A stretch of DNA of 64,000 nt from Pseudomonas fulva (GTDB lineage: Bacteria > Pseudomonadota > Gammaproteobacteria > Pseudomonadales > Pseudomonadaceae): the NCBI RefSeq assembly GCF_023517795.1, contig NZ_CP082928.1:1736001-1800000 (forward strand), in the 5' to 3' direction. Both the position numbers and the translations under genes were made by a program. Positions 38,962 to 48,505 of this stretch are shown in pieces. The notes under the pieces were generated by a model. It saw only the letters and a program-made list of their open reading frames with translations. It was not told where the DNA came from and did no database searches. Position 1 is the first letter of the stretch. The number at the start of each line of letters is the position of its first letter.

Positions 38962-39552
38962 ATGCCCAAGGTCGGAATGCAGCCGATCCGCCGCTCCCAG
39001 CTGATCGCAGCCACCCTGGAAGCCGTCGACCAGGTTGGCATGAGCGATGCCAGCATCGCCTATATCGCGCGGATCGCCGGCGTATCGAACGGCATCATCA
39101 GCCACTACTTCCAGGACAAGAACGGCCTGCTCGAAGCGACCATGCGCCACCTCATGCAGGCGCTGCGCGAGGCGGTGCACGCGCGCTACCGGCTGTTGCG
39201 CGAAGACACCCCACGGGCACGCCTGCGTGCCATCATCGACGGCAACTTCGACGAAACCCAGGTCAGCGGCCCGGCGATGAAGACCTGGCTGGCGTTCTGG
39301 GCCAGCAGCATGCACCAGCCGGCCCTGCGTCGCCTGCAGCGGGTCAATGACCAGCGCCTGTACTCCAACCTGTGCGGCCAGTTCCGCCGCGCGTTGCCGC
39401 CAGCACAAGCCCGCGCCGCCGCCCGTGGCCTGGCCGCACTGATCGACGGCCTGTGGCTGCGCGGTGCCCTGACCGGCGAGGACTTCGACACCCGCCAGGC
39501 CGCGCAGATCGCCTACGACTACCTCGATTTGCAGCTCGCCAAGGCGCAGTGA
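38962..39552 (+). CDS. betI: Choline-responsive repressor BetI
   Basis: TetR-family repressor of betaine synthesis genes, released by choline. 196 residues; N-terminal helix-turn-helix [35 protein letters not shown] (about 30-65), then a ligand domain with the BetI-typical [20 protein letters not shown]. It is first in betI-betB-betA, but a 338-base gap holding a REP and the putative operator separates it from betB, so the structural genes probably have their own promoter. Confidence 0.95.
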   Translation: MPKVGMQPIRRSQLIAATLEAVDQVGMSDASIAYIARIAGVSNGIISHYFQDKNGLLEATMRHLMQALREAVHARYRLLREDTPRARLRAIIDGNFDETQVSGPAMKTWLAFWASSMHQPALRRLQRVNDQRLYSNLCGQFRRALPPAQARAAARGLAALIDGLWLRGALTGEDFDTRQAAQIAYDYLDLQLAKAQ

Positions 39553-39590
39553 GCAGGCCGCCCTCGCACCTATCTGTGGACTGATATCCA

Positions 39591-39654
39591 TGTGGGAGCG
39601 CGCCATGCGCGCGAAATCGCGGGCATGGCCTAGGCGTCCCCGCCCGCTCCCACA
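39591..39654. repeat. REP-type palindrome 4
   Basis: TGTGGGAGCGCGCC ... GCCCGCTCCCACA with CGCGCGAAATCGCGGGC inside, 39 bases after the betI stop. Its right half (GGGCATGGCCTAGGCG-type) is shared with REP 1. Confidence 0.8.
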
Positions 39655-39750
39655 GTAAACTCTCCTAATCCGTCTTGAGACTCCCCAGCCAAACATCCTG
39701 AAAGCCAGCGCCCATGGCGCATCCGGCACGGTTCTGGTCGCCTCTGGATT

Positions 39751-39776
39751 TTTTATTGATTGATCGATCAATAAAA
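39751..39776. promoter_or_regulatory. Candidate BetI operator upstream of betB
   Basis: TTTTATTGAT, 6 bases, ATCAATAAAA: a perfect 10-base inverted repeat, also containing the 14-base palindrome at 39759-39772. It is 115 bases upstream of the betB ATG in an AT-rich stretch. Position, symmetry and the adjacent betI gene make it the likely binding site. Confidence 0.7.
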
Positions 39777-39890
39777 ATAAACTAGGCTGTTTTTTAACCA
39801 AATCGGCTGATATCCCTCTCTACCTCGCTCAGCCGACCCATTTCGCCAAGGCGCCCGAAGCGCGTCTTGCCCCGCTCAGGAGGACGCCCC

Positions 39891-41363
39891 ATGGCCCGAT
39901 TCGCAGACCAGCAGCTCTACATAGGTGGCCAGTACGTCGATGCCAGCAGCGGCGCGACCTTTCAAAGCATCAACCCGGCCAATGGCGAGGTGCTGGCCAA
40001 CGTGCAGCGCGCCAGCCAGGACGACGTCGAACGCGCCGTGGCCAGCGCCGAGCAAGGCCAGAAGGTGTGGGCGGCGATGACCGCCATGCAGCGCTCGCGC
40101 ATCCTGCGCAAGGCGGTGGATATCCTCCGCGCACGCAACGATGAGCTGGCCGAGCTGGAAACCCTCGATACCGGCAAGCCGCTGTCGGAAACCCGCTACG
40201 TCGATATCGTCACCGGCGCCGACGTGCTGGAGTACTACGCCGGCCTGATTCCGGCCATCGAGGGCGAGCAGATCCCCCTGCGCGACACCAGCTTCGTCTA
40301 CACCCGCCGCGAGCCGCTGGGCGTGGTTGCCGGTATCGGCGCCTGGAACTACCCGATCCAGATCGCTCTATGGAAATCCGCCCCGGCCCTGGCCGCCGGC
40401 AATGCGATGATCTTCAAGCCCAGCGAGGTCACCTCGCTGACCGCCCTGAAGCTGGCCGAGGTCTACACCGAGGCCGGGGTGCCGGACGGCGTGTTCAACG
40501 TGCTGACCGGCCTGGGCAGCGAAGTTGGCCAGTGGCTGACCGAGCACCCGCGCATCGAGAAGATTTCCTTCACCGGCGGCACCGTGACCGGCAAGAAGGT
40601 CATGGCCAGCGCCTCCAGCTCGTCGCTCAAGGAAGTGACCATGGAGCTGGGCGGCAAGTCGCCATTGATCATCTGCGAAGACGCCGATCTGGACCGTGCC
40701 GCGGACATCGCCATGATGGCCAACTTCTACAGCACCGGTCAGGTGTGCACCAATGGCACCCGGGTGTTCGTGCCCCGTGCCCTGCAGGCGCGTTTCGAGA
40801 GCAAGATCGTCGAGCGGGTCAAGCGCATCCGCCTGGGCAGCCCCCAGGACGACACCACCAATTTCGGCCCGCTGGTCAGCTTCGCCCACATGGAGCGGGT
40901 GCTCGGCTACATCGAGCAGGGCCGCCAGCAGGGCGCGCGCCTGCTGATCGGTGGCGAGCGCGTCACCGACGGCGACTACGCCAACGGCGCCTACGTGGCG
41001 CCGACCGTGTTCACCGACTGCCGGGACGACATGACCATTACCCGCGAAGAGATCTTCGGCCCGGTGATGAGCATCCTCGTCTACGACAGCGAGGAGGAAG
41101 TGATCCGCCGCGCCAACGACACCAGCTACGGCCTGGCTGCCGGCATCGTCACCCGCGACCTGAACCGCGCGCACCGGGTTATCCACAAGCTGGAAGCCGG
41201 TATCTGCTGGATCAACACCTGGGGCGAGTCGGCGGCCGAGATGCCGGTCGGCGGCTACAAGCAATCCGGTGTCGGCCGCGAGAACGGCCTGACCACCCTG
41301 GCCCATTACACGCGCATCAAGTCCGTGCAGGTCGAGCTGGGCGACTACGCCTCGGTGTTCTGA
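39891..41363 (+). CDS. betB: Betaine aldehyde dehydrogenase BetB
   Basis: NAD(P)-dependent oxidation of betaine aldehyde to the osmoprotectant glycine betaine. 490 residues, ALDH family: substrate/cofactor motif [22 protein letters not shown], catalytic Glu in [11 protein letters not shown], catalytic Cys in [15 protein letters not shown], and C-terminal [16 protein letters not shown] 39891 follows a strong AGGAGG site, preferred over the upstream ATG at 39867. It is upstream of betA with a REP between. Confidence 0.97.
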   Translation: MARFADQQLYIGGQYVDASSGATFQSINPANGEVLANVQRASQDDVERAVASAEQGQKVWAAMTAMQRSRILRKAVDILRARNDELAELETLDTGKPLSETRYVDIVTGADVLEYYAGLIPAIEGEQIPLRDTSFVYTRREPLGVVAGIGAWNYPIQIALWKSAPALAAGNAMIFKPSEVTSLTALKLAEVYTEAGVPDGVFNVLTGLGSEVGQWLTEHPRIEKISFTGGTVTGKKVMASASSSSLKEVTMELGGKSPLIICEDADLDRAADIAMMANFYSTGQVCTNGTRVFVPRALQARFESKIVERVKRIRLGSPQDDTTNFGPLVSFAHMERVLGYIEQGRQQGARLLIGGERVTDGDYANGAYVAPTVFTDCRDDMTITREEIFGPVMSILVYDSEEEVIRRANDTSYGLAAGIVTRDLNRAHRVIHKLEAGICWINTWGESAAEMPVGGYKQSGVGRENGLTTLAHYTRIKSVQVELGDYASVF

Positions 41364-41376
41364 CCGCCAGCACAGC

Positions 41377-41443
41377 GTGGGAGCGAGCGGGCGGCGCATC
41401 GCTTCAGCCGCGAAAAAGCATCGCGGATCAATCCGCTCCCACA
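41377..41443. repeat. REP-type palindrome 5 (divergent core)
   Basis: GTGGGAGCG ... CCGCTCCCACA, with AGCCGCGAAAAAGCATCGCGGAT in the middle instead of the usual inner palindrome. It lies between betB and betA, 14 bases after the betB stop, and could tune their relative expression. Confidence 0.6.
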
Positions 41444-41527
41444 AGAAAGTCGCCGCCCCGTAGCCCGGATGCCATCCGGCCACAGTCAGCGTGTTCTCCC
41501 GATCACACCCGGGCAACAGGAGGAGCC

Positions 41528-43237
41528 ATGACCCAGGAATTCGATTACATCATCATTGGCGCCGGCTCGGCCGGTAACGTGCTGGCGACCCGCCTGAGCG
41601 AAAAGGCGGATGTCAGCGTACTGCTGCTCGAAGCCGGTGGCCCCGACTACCGCCTCGATTTCCGCACCCAGATGCCGGCCGCCCTGGCGTTTCCCCTGCA
41701 AGGCCGCCGCTACAACTGGGCCTATGAGACTGACCCGGAGCCGCACATGGGCAACCGCCGCATGGAGTGCGGGCGCGGCAAGGGCCTGGGTGGCTCGTCG
41801 CTGATCAACGGCATGTGCTACATCCGCGGCAACGCCCTGGACTTCGACAACTGGGCCAAGCAGCCCGGCCTGGAAGACTGGAGCTACCTGGATTGCCTGC
41901 CGTATTTCCGCAAGGCGGAAAGCCGCGACAGCGGCGCCAACGACTACCACGGCGACAGCGGCCCGGTCAGCGTGACCACCCCCAAGGCCGGCAACAACCC
42001 GCTGTTCCATGCCATGGTCGAGGCCGGCGTGCAGGCCGGCTACCCGCGTACCGATGACCTCAACGGTTACCAGCAGGAAGGCTTCGGCCCGATGGACCGC
42101 ACCGTGACGCCCGAGGGCCGTCGTGCCAGCACCGCCCGCGGCTACCTGGACCAGGCCCGCGAGCGGCCGAACCTGACCATCGTCACCCATGCCACCACCG
42201 ACCGCATCCTGTTCGCCGGCAAGCGCGCCAACGGTGTCGCCTACCTGGTCGGCAATGCGAACCAGGCAACCATCGCCCACGCGCGCCGCGAAGTACTGCT
42301 GTGCGCCGGTGCCATCGCCTCGCCACAGATCCTGCAGCGCTCCGGCGTCGGCCCGGGCAAGCTGCTGCGCAGCCTGGACATCGACCTGGTGCACGAGCTG
42401 CCGGGCGTCGGCGAGAACCTGCAGGATCACCTGGAAATGTACCTGCAGTACGCCTGCACCCAGCCGGTGTCGCTGTACCCGGCGCTCAAGCTGCTCAACC
42501 AGCCCGGCATCGGTGCCAAGTGGCTGTTCGCAGGCGATGGCATCGGCGCCAGCAACCAGTTCGAGGCCGGCGGCTTCATCCGCTCGCGCGCGGAATTCGA
42601 ATGGCCGAACCTGCAGTTCCACTTCCTGCCGGTGGCGATCAACTACAACGGCAGCAACGCGGTGAACGAGCACGGCTTCCAGGCCCACGTCGGCTCCATG
42701 CGCTCGCCGAGTCGCGGTCGCATACAGCTGAAGTCCAGGGATCCGCGCCAGCACCCGAGCATCCTGTTCAACTACATGAGTCACGAGCAGGACTGGCAGG
42801 AATTCCGTGATGCCATCCGCCTGACCCGCGAGATCATGAACCAGCCGGCCCTCGACCCGTACCGCGGCCGCGAGATCAGCCCGGGCGCCCATGTGCAGAC
42901 CGATGACGAGCTGGACGCCTTTATCCGCGAGCATGCGGAAACCGCCTTCCACCCCTCCTGCTCCTGCAAGATGGGCTCGGACGACATGGCGGTGGTCGAC
43001 GGCCAGGGCCGCGTGCACGGCCTCGAAGGGCTGCGCGTGGTGGATGCGTCGATCATGCCGCAGATCATCACCGGCAACCTCAACGCCACCACCATCATGA
43101 TCGCCGAGAAGATCGCCGACCGTATCCGCGGTCGCCAAGCACTGCCGCGCAGCACCGCGCCCTACCACGTGGCCAACGGCGCGCCGGTACGCGGCACCCC
43201 GCAACGGGTGGTCGAGGACATGCGCTCGGCGTCCTGA
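41528..43237 (+). CDS. betA: Choline dehydrogenase BetA
   Basis: FAD-dependent GMC oxidoreductase converting choline to betaine aldehyde at the membrane. 569 residues with dinucleotide-binding [16 protein letters not shown] at the start, GMC signature [18 protein letters not shown], and the C-terminal active-site region [12 protein letters not shown] and [18 protein letters not shown] 41528 follows AGGAGCC. The same frame stays open for 386 codons upstream through betB; that is composition, not gene. Confidence 0.97.
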   Translation: MTQEFDYIIIGAGSAGNVLATRLSEKADVSVLLLEAGGPDYRLDFRTQMPAALAFPLQGRRYNWAYETDPEPHMGNRRMECGRGKGLGGSSLINGMCYIRGNALDFDNWAKQPGLEDWSYLDCLPYFRKAESRDSGANDYHGDSGPVSVTTPKAGNNPLFHAMVEAGVQAGYPRTDDLNGYQQEGFGPMDRTVTPEGRRASTARGYLDQARERPNLTIVTHATTDRILFAGKRANGVAYLVGNANQATIAHARREVLLCAGAIASPQILQRSGVGPGKLLRSLDIDLVHELPGVGENLQDHLEMYLQYACTQPVSLYPALKLLNQPGIGAKWLFAGDGIGASNQFEAGGFIRSRAEFEWPNLQFHFLPVAINYNGSNAVNEHGFQAHVGSMRSPSRGRIQLKSRDPRQHPSILFNYMSHEQDWQEFRDAIRLTREIMNQPALDPYRGREISPGAHVQTDDELDAFIREHAETAFHPSCSCKMGSDDMAVVDGQGRVHGLEGLRVVDASIMPQIITGNLNATTIMIAEKIADRIRGRQALPRSTAPYHVANGAPVRGTPQRVVEDMRSAS

Positions 43238-43346
43238 ACCGGCGGGCGCATCCGCGCCTGATAGGGGCGCGGATGTATCGCTTTGTTGCGACATTCGTCG
43301 CCAAGGTGGGTCACACTGTTCCAACCACCGCTGATAACCGCTCGCC

Positions 43347-44762
43347 ATGACCCTGCTTGACGCCCGCACCGCCCGCCTGCTGCCCTGGATCGTCGCCATC
43401 GCGTTCTTCATGCAGACGCTGGACGGCACCATCCTCAACACCGCCCTGCCGAGCATGGCGGCGGACCTGGCCGAAGACCCGCTGCGCATGCAGTCGGTGG
43501 TGATTGCCTACATGCTCACCGTGGCGCTGCTGATTCCCGCCTCCGGCTGGCTGGCCGACCGCTTCGGCACGCGGCACATCTTCTTTGGCGCCATTGCCCT
43601 GTTCAGCCTCGGCTCGCTGCTGTGCGCAGTGTCGCAGTCGCTGAACATGCTGGTGATGGCCCGGATCATCCAGGGCCTGGGCGGCGCGTTGATGATGCCG
43701 GTGGGTCGCCTGGTGGTGCTGCGTGCCTACCCGCGTACCGAGCTGGTACGGATCATGAGCTTCATCACCCTGCCCGGCCTGCTCGGCCCGCTGATCGGCC
43801 CGACCCTGGGCGGCTGGCTGGTGGAATTTGCCAGCTGGCACTGGATCTTCCTGCTCAACCTGCCGGTCGGCGCCCTGGGCTGCTGGGCCGCCTACCGTTT
43901 CATGCCGGAGCTGCGCGGCAGCGAGCGCACCCGTTTCGATCTGATCGGTTTCCTGCTGTTCGGCGCCAGCATGCTGCTGATCACCATGGCGCTGGAAGGC
44001 CTGGGCGAGCTGCACCTGCCGCACATGCGCGTGGTGCTCCTGCTGCTCGGCGGCCTGGCCTGCCTGGCCGCCTACTGGCTGCGCGCCGGGCGCACCGCCA
44101 ACGCGCTGTTCCCGCCGCGGCTGTTCAACACCCGCAGCTTCGCGGTGGGCATTTTCGGCAACATCTTCGCGCGCCTGGGCACCGGCGCCCTGCCGTTCCT
44201 CACGCCGCTGCTGCTGCAACTGGGCATGGGCTATTCACCCGCCCAGGCCGGCATGAGCATGATCCCCCTGGCACTCGCCGCCATGGCCATGAAGCCCTTG
44301 GCCAAGCCGTTGATCGACCGCCTCGGCTACCGGCGCATCCTGACGTTCAATACCGTGCTGCTGGGCCTGCTGATCACCAGCATGGCGCTGGTCGACGGGC
44401 AGACCTCGCACCTGCAGCTGGCTATCCAGCTGAGCCTGATCGGCGCCTTCAACTCGCTGCAGTTCACCGCCATGAACACCGTGACCCTGATCGACCTGCC
44501 CGACAGCGAGGCGAGCAGCGGCAACGGCCTGCTGTCGGTGGTGGTGCAGTTGTCGATCAGCATGGGCATCGCCACCGGCGCCGCCCTGCTCAGCGGCTTC
44601 AGCCTGGACAATGCGGATGCGGCCGATGGCGTGCTCAGCGCCTTCCAGGCCACCTACCTGTGCATCGGCCTGCTGACGATCCTGGCGGCGGGCATCTTCC
44701 TGCAGCTGTCGGCGAAAGACGGGCGCAGCGCCAGACGGGTGAAGGTCGACGTCGACGAATGA
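43347..44762 (+). CDS. MFS multidrug transporter MdtD-like (DHA2 family)
   Basis: Drug:proton antiporter type, 471 residues, about 14 hydrophobic helices. It shows motif C-like LPGLLGPLIGPTLGGWL, motif A GWLADRFGTRHIFF and the DHA2 start FFMQTLDGTILNTALPSMA. Closest in feel to MdtD; the substrate is not readable from sequence. No membrane fusion partner is adjacent. It precedes dbpA in the same direction with a 72-base gap that probably holds the dbpA promoter (TACACT at 44796-44801). Confidence 0.88.
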   Translation: MTLLDARTARLLPWIVAIAFFMQTLDGTILNTALPSMAADLAEDPLRMQSVVIAYMLTVALLIPASGWLADRFGTRHIFFGAIALFSLGSLLCAVSQSLNMLVMARIIQGLGGALMMPVGRLVVLRAYPRTELVRIMSFITLPGLLGPLIGPTLGGWLVEFASWHWIFLLNLPVGALGCWAAYRFMPELRGSERTRFDLIGFLLFGASMLLITMALEGLGELHLPHMRVVLLLLGGLACLAAYWLRAGRTANALFPPRLFNTRSFAVGIFGNIFARLGTGALPFLTPLLLQLGMGYSPAQAGMSMIPLALAAMAMKPLAKPLIDRLGYRRILTFNTVLLGLLITSMALVDGQTSHLQLAIQLSLIGAFNSLQFTAMNTVTLIDLPDSEASSGNGLLSVVVQLSISMGIATGAALLSGFSLDNADAADGVLSAFQATYLCIGLLTILAAGIFLQLSAKDGRSARRVKVDVDE

Positions 44763-44834
44763 CGAGCAGTCGGCAGGCCGTGGCAGCGCGCCTGCTACAC
44801 TAGCGCTCTTTTCGATGCTCTTCAGGCCCGCACC

Positions 44835-46214
44835 GTGACCGCCACCGCTTTTTCCTCCCTTGCCCTGTCGCCCGCCATGCTGGCGAACCTCGAGTCCCTC
44901 GGTTACGCGCAGATGACGCCGATCCAGGCACAAAGCCTGCCGGTGATGCTCAAGGGCCTGGACCTGATCGCCCAGGCCAAGACCGGCAGCGGCAAGACCG
45001 CGGCCTTCGGCATCGGCCTGCTGGCGCCGCTCAACCCGCGCTATTTCGGCTGCCAGGCGCTGGTGCTGTGCCCGACCCGCGAGCTGGCCGACCAGGTCGC
45101 CAAGGAGCTGCGCCGCCTGGCCCGCGGCGAAGACAACATCAAGATCCTCACCCTGTGCGGGGGCGTGCCCATGGGCCCGCAGATCGGCTCCCTGGAGCAT
45201 GGTGCGCAGATCATCGTCGGCACCCCGGGGCGCGTGCAGCAGCACCTGGCCAAGGGCACGCTGAAGCTGGACGGCCTCAATACCCTGGTACTCGACGAAG
45301 CCGACCGCATGCTCGACATGGGCTTCTACGACAGCATCGCCGAGATCATCGGCCAGACCCCGGAGCGCCGCCAGACCCTGCTGTTCTCGGCCACCTACCC
45401 GGCGGGCATCAAGCAGCTGTCGGCGACCTTCATGCGCAACCCGCAGCAGGTCAAGGTCGAGGCGCTGCACGACGACAGCCAGATCGAGCAGCGTTTCTAC
45501 GAAATCGCCCCCGAGCAGCGCCTGCAGGCGGTGGTCGACGTGCTGGCCTGCTTCCGCCCGCAATCGACGGTGGCGTTCTGCTTCACCAAGCAGCAGTGCC
45601 AGGAGGTGGTCGATCACCTGGCCGCCGCCGGCATCTCGGCCGCGGCCCTGCACGGCGACCTGGAGCAGCGCGACCGTGATCAGGTGCTGGCGATGTTCGC
45701 CAACCGCAGCCTGTCGGTGCTGGTGGCCACCGACGTGGCCGCCCGCGGCCTGGATATCGACGGCCTGGACATGGTGATCAACGTCGAGCTGGCCCGTGAC
45801 GCGGAAATCCATATCCACCGTGTGGGCCGTACCGGCCGCGCCGGCGAGAAAGGCATGGCCGTCAGCCTGGTGGCGCCGCCCGAAGCCCACCGCGCCCAGG
45901 CCATCGAAACCCTGCAGAAAGCCCCGTTGACCTGGCACCCGCTGGGCAGCCTCAAGCCGCGCGCCGGCGAGCCACTGCGCCCGCCGATGATCACCCTGTG
46001 CATCGCCGCCGGCCGCAAGGACAAGCTGCGCCCCGGCGACATTCTCGGCGCCCTCACCGGCGAGGCGGGCATTCCCGGCGCCCAGGTCGGCAAGATCGCC
46101 ATCTTCGACTTCCAGGCCTACGTGGCCGTGGAGCGCGGCGTCGCCAAGCAGGCACTCAAGCGCCTCGGCGAAGGCAAGATAAAAGGTCGCTCGCTGCGCG
46201 TGCGCACGCTTTAG
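44835..46214 (+). CDS. dbpA: ATP-dependent RNA helicase DbpA
   Basis: DEAD-box helicase that remodels 23S rRNA hairpin 92 during 50S assembly. 459 residues from GTG: Q motif GYAQMTPIQAQSLP, motif I AKTGSGKTAAFG, II VLDEADRML, III FSATYP, V ATDVAARGLDI, VI HRVGRTGRAG. The C-terminal DbpA RNA-binding domain (about 385-459, GRKDKLRPGDILGALTGEAG) distinguishes it from other DEAD-box proteins. Confidence 0.95.
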   Translation: MTATAFSSLALSPAMLANLESLGYAQMTPIQAQSLPVMLKGLDLIAQAKTGSGKTAAFGIGLLAPLNPRYFGCQALVLCPTRELADQVAKELRRLARGEDNIKILTLCGGVPMGPQIGSLEHGAQIIVGTPGRVQQHLAKGTLKLDGLNTLVLDEADRMLDMGFYDSIAEIIGQTPERRQTLLFSATYPAGIKQLSATFMRNPQQVKVEALHDDSQIEQRFYEIAPEQRLQAVVDVLACFRPQSTVAFCFTKQQCQEVVDHLAAAGISAAALHGDLEQRDRDQVLAMFANRSLSVLVATDVAARGLDIDGLDMVINVELARDAEIHIHRVGRTGRAGEKGMAVSLVAPPEAHRAQAIETLQKAPLTWHPLGSLKPRAGEPLRPPMITLCIAAGRKDKLRPGDILGALTGEAGIPGAQVGKIAIFDFQAYVAVERGVAKQALKRLGEGKIKGRSLRVRTL

Positions 46215-46250
46215 ACTGAAGCTATCGGCAGAGCGGGCATAGGGGGTTCC

Positions 46251-47516
46251 GTGCGCAATATCCTGGTCATCGAAGACAGCCCGCTGGTGCTCAAGATCCT
46301 CGAGCACCTGTTCCGTCATGAGCCGACCCTGCAGCCGGTGTTCTGCGCCTCCCTCGGCGAGGCCGAAGTGATGCTGGAAACCTCGGCGGACCTGTTCTTC
46401 GCCGCCATCGTCGACCTGCACCTGCCCGACGCGCCGGATGGCGAGAGCGTCGACCTGGTGATGCGCTACGCCCTGCCCTGCATCGTGCTCAGCGGCTCGT
46501 ACAACGAGAAGCGCCGCGACGACCTGCTGCTCAAGGGCGTGGTCGACTACGTGCTCAAGGAAAGCCAGCACTCCTACGAGTACGCCTTCCGCCTGCTGCA
46601 CCGCCTGGAGAGCAACAGCCAGGTGAAGATCCTGGTCGCCGAGGACTCCGAGGCCACCCGCAACTTCATTCGCCACGTCCTGGCGCCCCATCGCTACCAG
46701 ATCATCGACGCCCGCGACGGCGAAGAAGCCCTGGGCATCCTCAAGGAACAGCCGGACATCGACCTGCTGGTGGTCGACCACAGCATGCCGGGCATCAGTG
46801 GTTTCGAGCTGGTCAAGCTGCTGCGCCAGAAGATGAAGCGCAACGACCTGGTGATCCTCGGTCTGTCCGCCGACACCAAGGGCTCGCTGAGCGCCATGTT
46901 CATCAAGCACGGCGCCGATGACTTTCTACGCAAGCCGTTCTGCCCCGAAGAGCTGACCTGCCGGGTGATGTTCACCCTGGAACGCCGTGACATGCTGCGT
47001 GCCCTGAAAAAGGCCGCGCAGTACGACGCCCTGACCGGCCTGAACAACCGCCGGGCCTTCTACGAGCAGGGGCTGAAGCAGTTCCAGCAGGCCCAGCGCG
47101 AAGGCCAGGCGCTGAGCGTGGCGATGCTCGACATGGACCTGTTCAAGCAGATCAACGACGAATACGGCCACGCCGCCGGCGACGCTGCGCTGATCGCCTT
47201 CAGTCAGGCCTTCAGCGCCGCCTTTCCGGACGCACTGCTCGGCCGCCTGGGCGGCGAGGAATTCGCCATGGTCAGCGCGCAACCCGCCGAGCAACTCGGC
47301 CAGGCCCTCGACCTGCTGCGCGCGCACTGCAGGCAGCTGAAATACGCCGTGGGCGCCCCGCCACTGTCATTCAGCGCGGGTATCCACCACGGCCCGCCGG
47401 AGGATCTGGAAAGCCTGCTGCACCTGGCTGATCAGCAGCTCTACCAGGCCAAGCACCAGGGCCGCGGCCGCACCCGTTGGCAGCAAGCGATCACTGCAGA
47501 CCGTAGCGCGCCATGA
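46251..47516 (+). CDS. Two-receiver diguanylate cyclase response regulator
   Basis: 421 residues from GTG 46251. Two receivers (about 1-120 and 128-250) keep their Asp residues (VDLHLPDAPDG; VVDHSMPGISGFE). A GGDEF domain (about 265-415) follows with DALTGLNNRRAF, the metal-binding DMDLFKQINDEYGHAAGD and an intact GGEEF, so it should make c-di-GMP. The RxxD inhibitory site expected before GGEEF is absent (AAFPD instead), implying little product inhibition through it. No partner kinase is adjacent. It overlaps the next, convergent gene by 26 bases. Confidence 0.9.
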   Translation: MRNILVIEDSPLVLKILEHLFRHEPTLQPVFCASLGEAEVMLETSADLFFAAIVDLHLPDAPDGESVDLVMRYALPCIVLSGSYNEKRRDDLLLKGVVDYVLKESQHSYEYAFRLLHRLESNSQVKILVAEDSEATRNFIRHVLAPHRYQIIDARDGEEALGILKEQPDIDLLVVDHSMPGISGFELVKLLRQKMKRNDLVILGLSADTKGSLSAMFIKHGADDFLRKPFCPEELTCRVMFTLERRDMLRALKKAAQYDALTGLNNRRAFYEQGLKQFQQAQREGQALSVAMLDMDLFKQINDEYGHAAGDAALIAFSQAFSAAFPDALLGRLGGEEFAMVSAQPAEQLGQALDLLRAHCRQLKYAVGAPPLSFSAGIHHGPPEDLESLLHLADQQLYQAKHQGRGRTRWQQAITADRSAP

Positions 47517-48225
47517 TCGCCCCGTAGCTGCCATCGGCCTGCATGGCGGCGATGGCGGCATCGAAACGGCGGGCGATCTCGGCGTGCTCGCCATGGGTGA
47601 GGCGGATGAGAATGTGCAGGCCATTCTCGCTCAACGGCATGGGCAGGAATTCCAGATCGTCGGCGATCGCCTTCAGGGAATTGCCGAACAGGAAGCGGGC
47701 GACGTACTCGTCTTCCAGCGCCAGGGTCACTCGACCGCGGTGCACCATGCGCGCGGCATTCTCGAAACTGCTGACCTCGACCGTCTGCAGCTGGTCGTCG
47801 GCCATGAAGGCCGGCGAATAGGCATAGCCGCGGCGTACCGCGATCTGGTGGGCATGCAGGTCGGCGAGCTGGTTGAAGACGATGCCCGCCCCCTTGCGCT
47901 GCACCACGCGTATGCGGTTGACCAGATAGGGCGCGGAAAAGTACCCGAACGCCTCCCGCTCCCGGCTGTACCAGGCGGTGATCAACACGTCGTAATCGCC
48001 GCGCTGCAGCCCCAGCACGGCGCGCTGCCAGGGCACCTCGCGGTAGTCGCTGGTATAGCCGGCACGGCTCAGGGCGGTGCCTACCAGTTCCGCCGCCACG
48101 CCGTTGCCCGCCAGGCGCTGATCGGTGAATGGCGGCCAGCTGTCGGCGACCAGACGCAGGTGCTCCGCGCACGCGGCCCAGGGCAACAGCAGCAGCGACA
48201 GCAACCAGATGCGCCAGGTTTTCAA
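47491..48225 (-). CDS. Periplasmic solute-binding protein (SBP_bac_3 type)
   Basis: 244 residues from TTG 48225, which gives a normal signal peptide (KTWRIWLLSLLLLPWAACA); ATG 48294 would add 23 residues lacking that form. The mature protein is of the amino-acid binding protein fold: LRLVADSWPPFTDQ, GYTSDYREVPWQRAVLGLQRG, YDVLITAWYSRERE and ALEDEYVARFLFG. No transporter genes are near, so it may act as a free sensor-type protein, as many such pseudomonad paralogs do. The ligand is unknown. Confidence 0.8.
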   Translation of the reverse strand: MKTWRIWLLSLLLLPWAACAEHLRLVADSWPPFTDQRLAGNGVAAELVGTALSRAGYTSDYREVPWQRAVLGLQRGDYDVLITAWYSREREAFGYFSAPYLVNRIRVVQRKGAGIVFNQLADLHAHQIAVRRGYAYSPAFMADDQLQTVEVSSFENAARMVHRGRVTLALEDEYVARFLFGNSLKAIADDLEFLPMPLSENGLHILIRLTHGEHAEIARRFDAAIAAMQADGSYGAIMARYGLQ

Positions 48226-48505
48226 TGGTGGCAGCCCCTGCAGATGGACAAGAACCGGAACACGACAAGGCGTGCCCCTACGGCTGATAGACAAGATAGC
48301 GGCAAAACGCCAGTGCAGCTTGCTATTGGCAGTTATTCGCTAGACCTGAGCGACACATCCGGGGTTCGGGTTACCTGCAGGCGCCCACGGGTGGAGCGGA
48401 CCCGCTGCCCCGCGTATGCCCACAGCCTTGCCATGCCTTCAGGTAAACTGCGCCGTTTCGCGCCGGCCCTGCCATGCCCGGCGCCCAGCGTATGAGGAAC
48501 ATGCC

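Noticed and set aside
40370..41527. 386-codon in-frame open stretch upstream of betA, suggesting a larger fusion protein
   Set aside because: It lies in another frame of betB and across a REP; the betA ATG has a proper ribosome site and family start.
44235..46910. 891-codon minus-strand open frame across mdtD, dbpA and the cyclase gene
   Set aside because: It spans three unrelated genes on the other strand and reads as Ala/Gln/Arg/His-rich filler.
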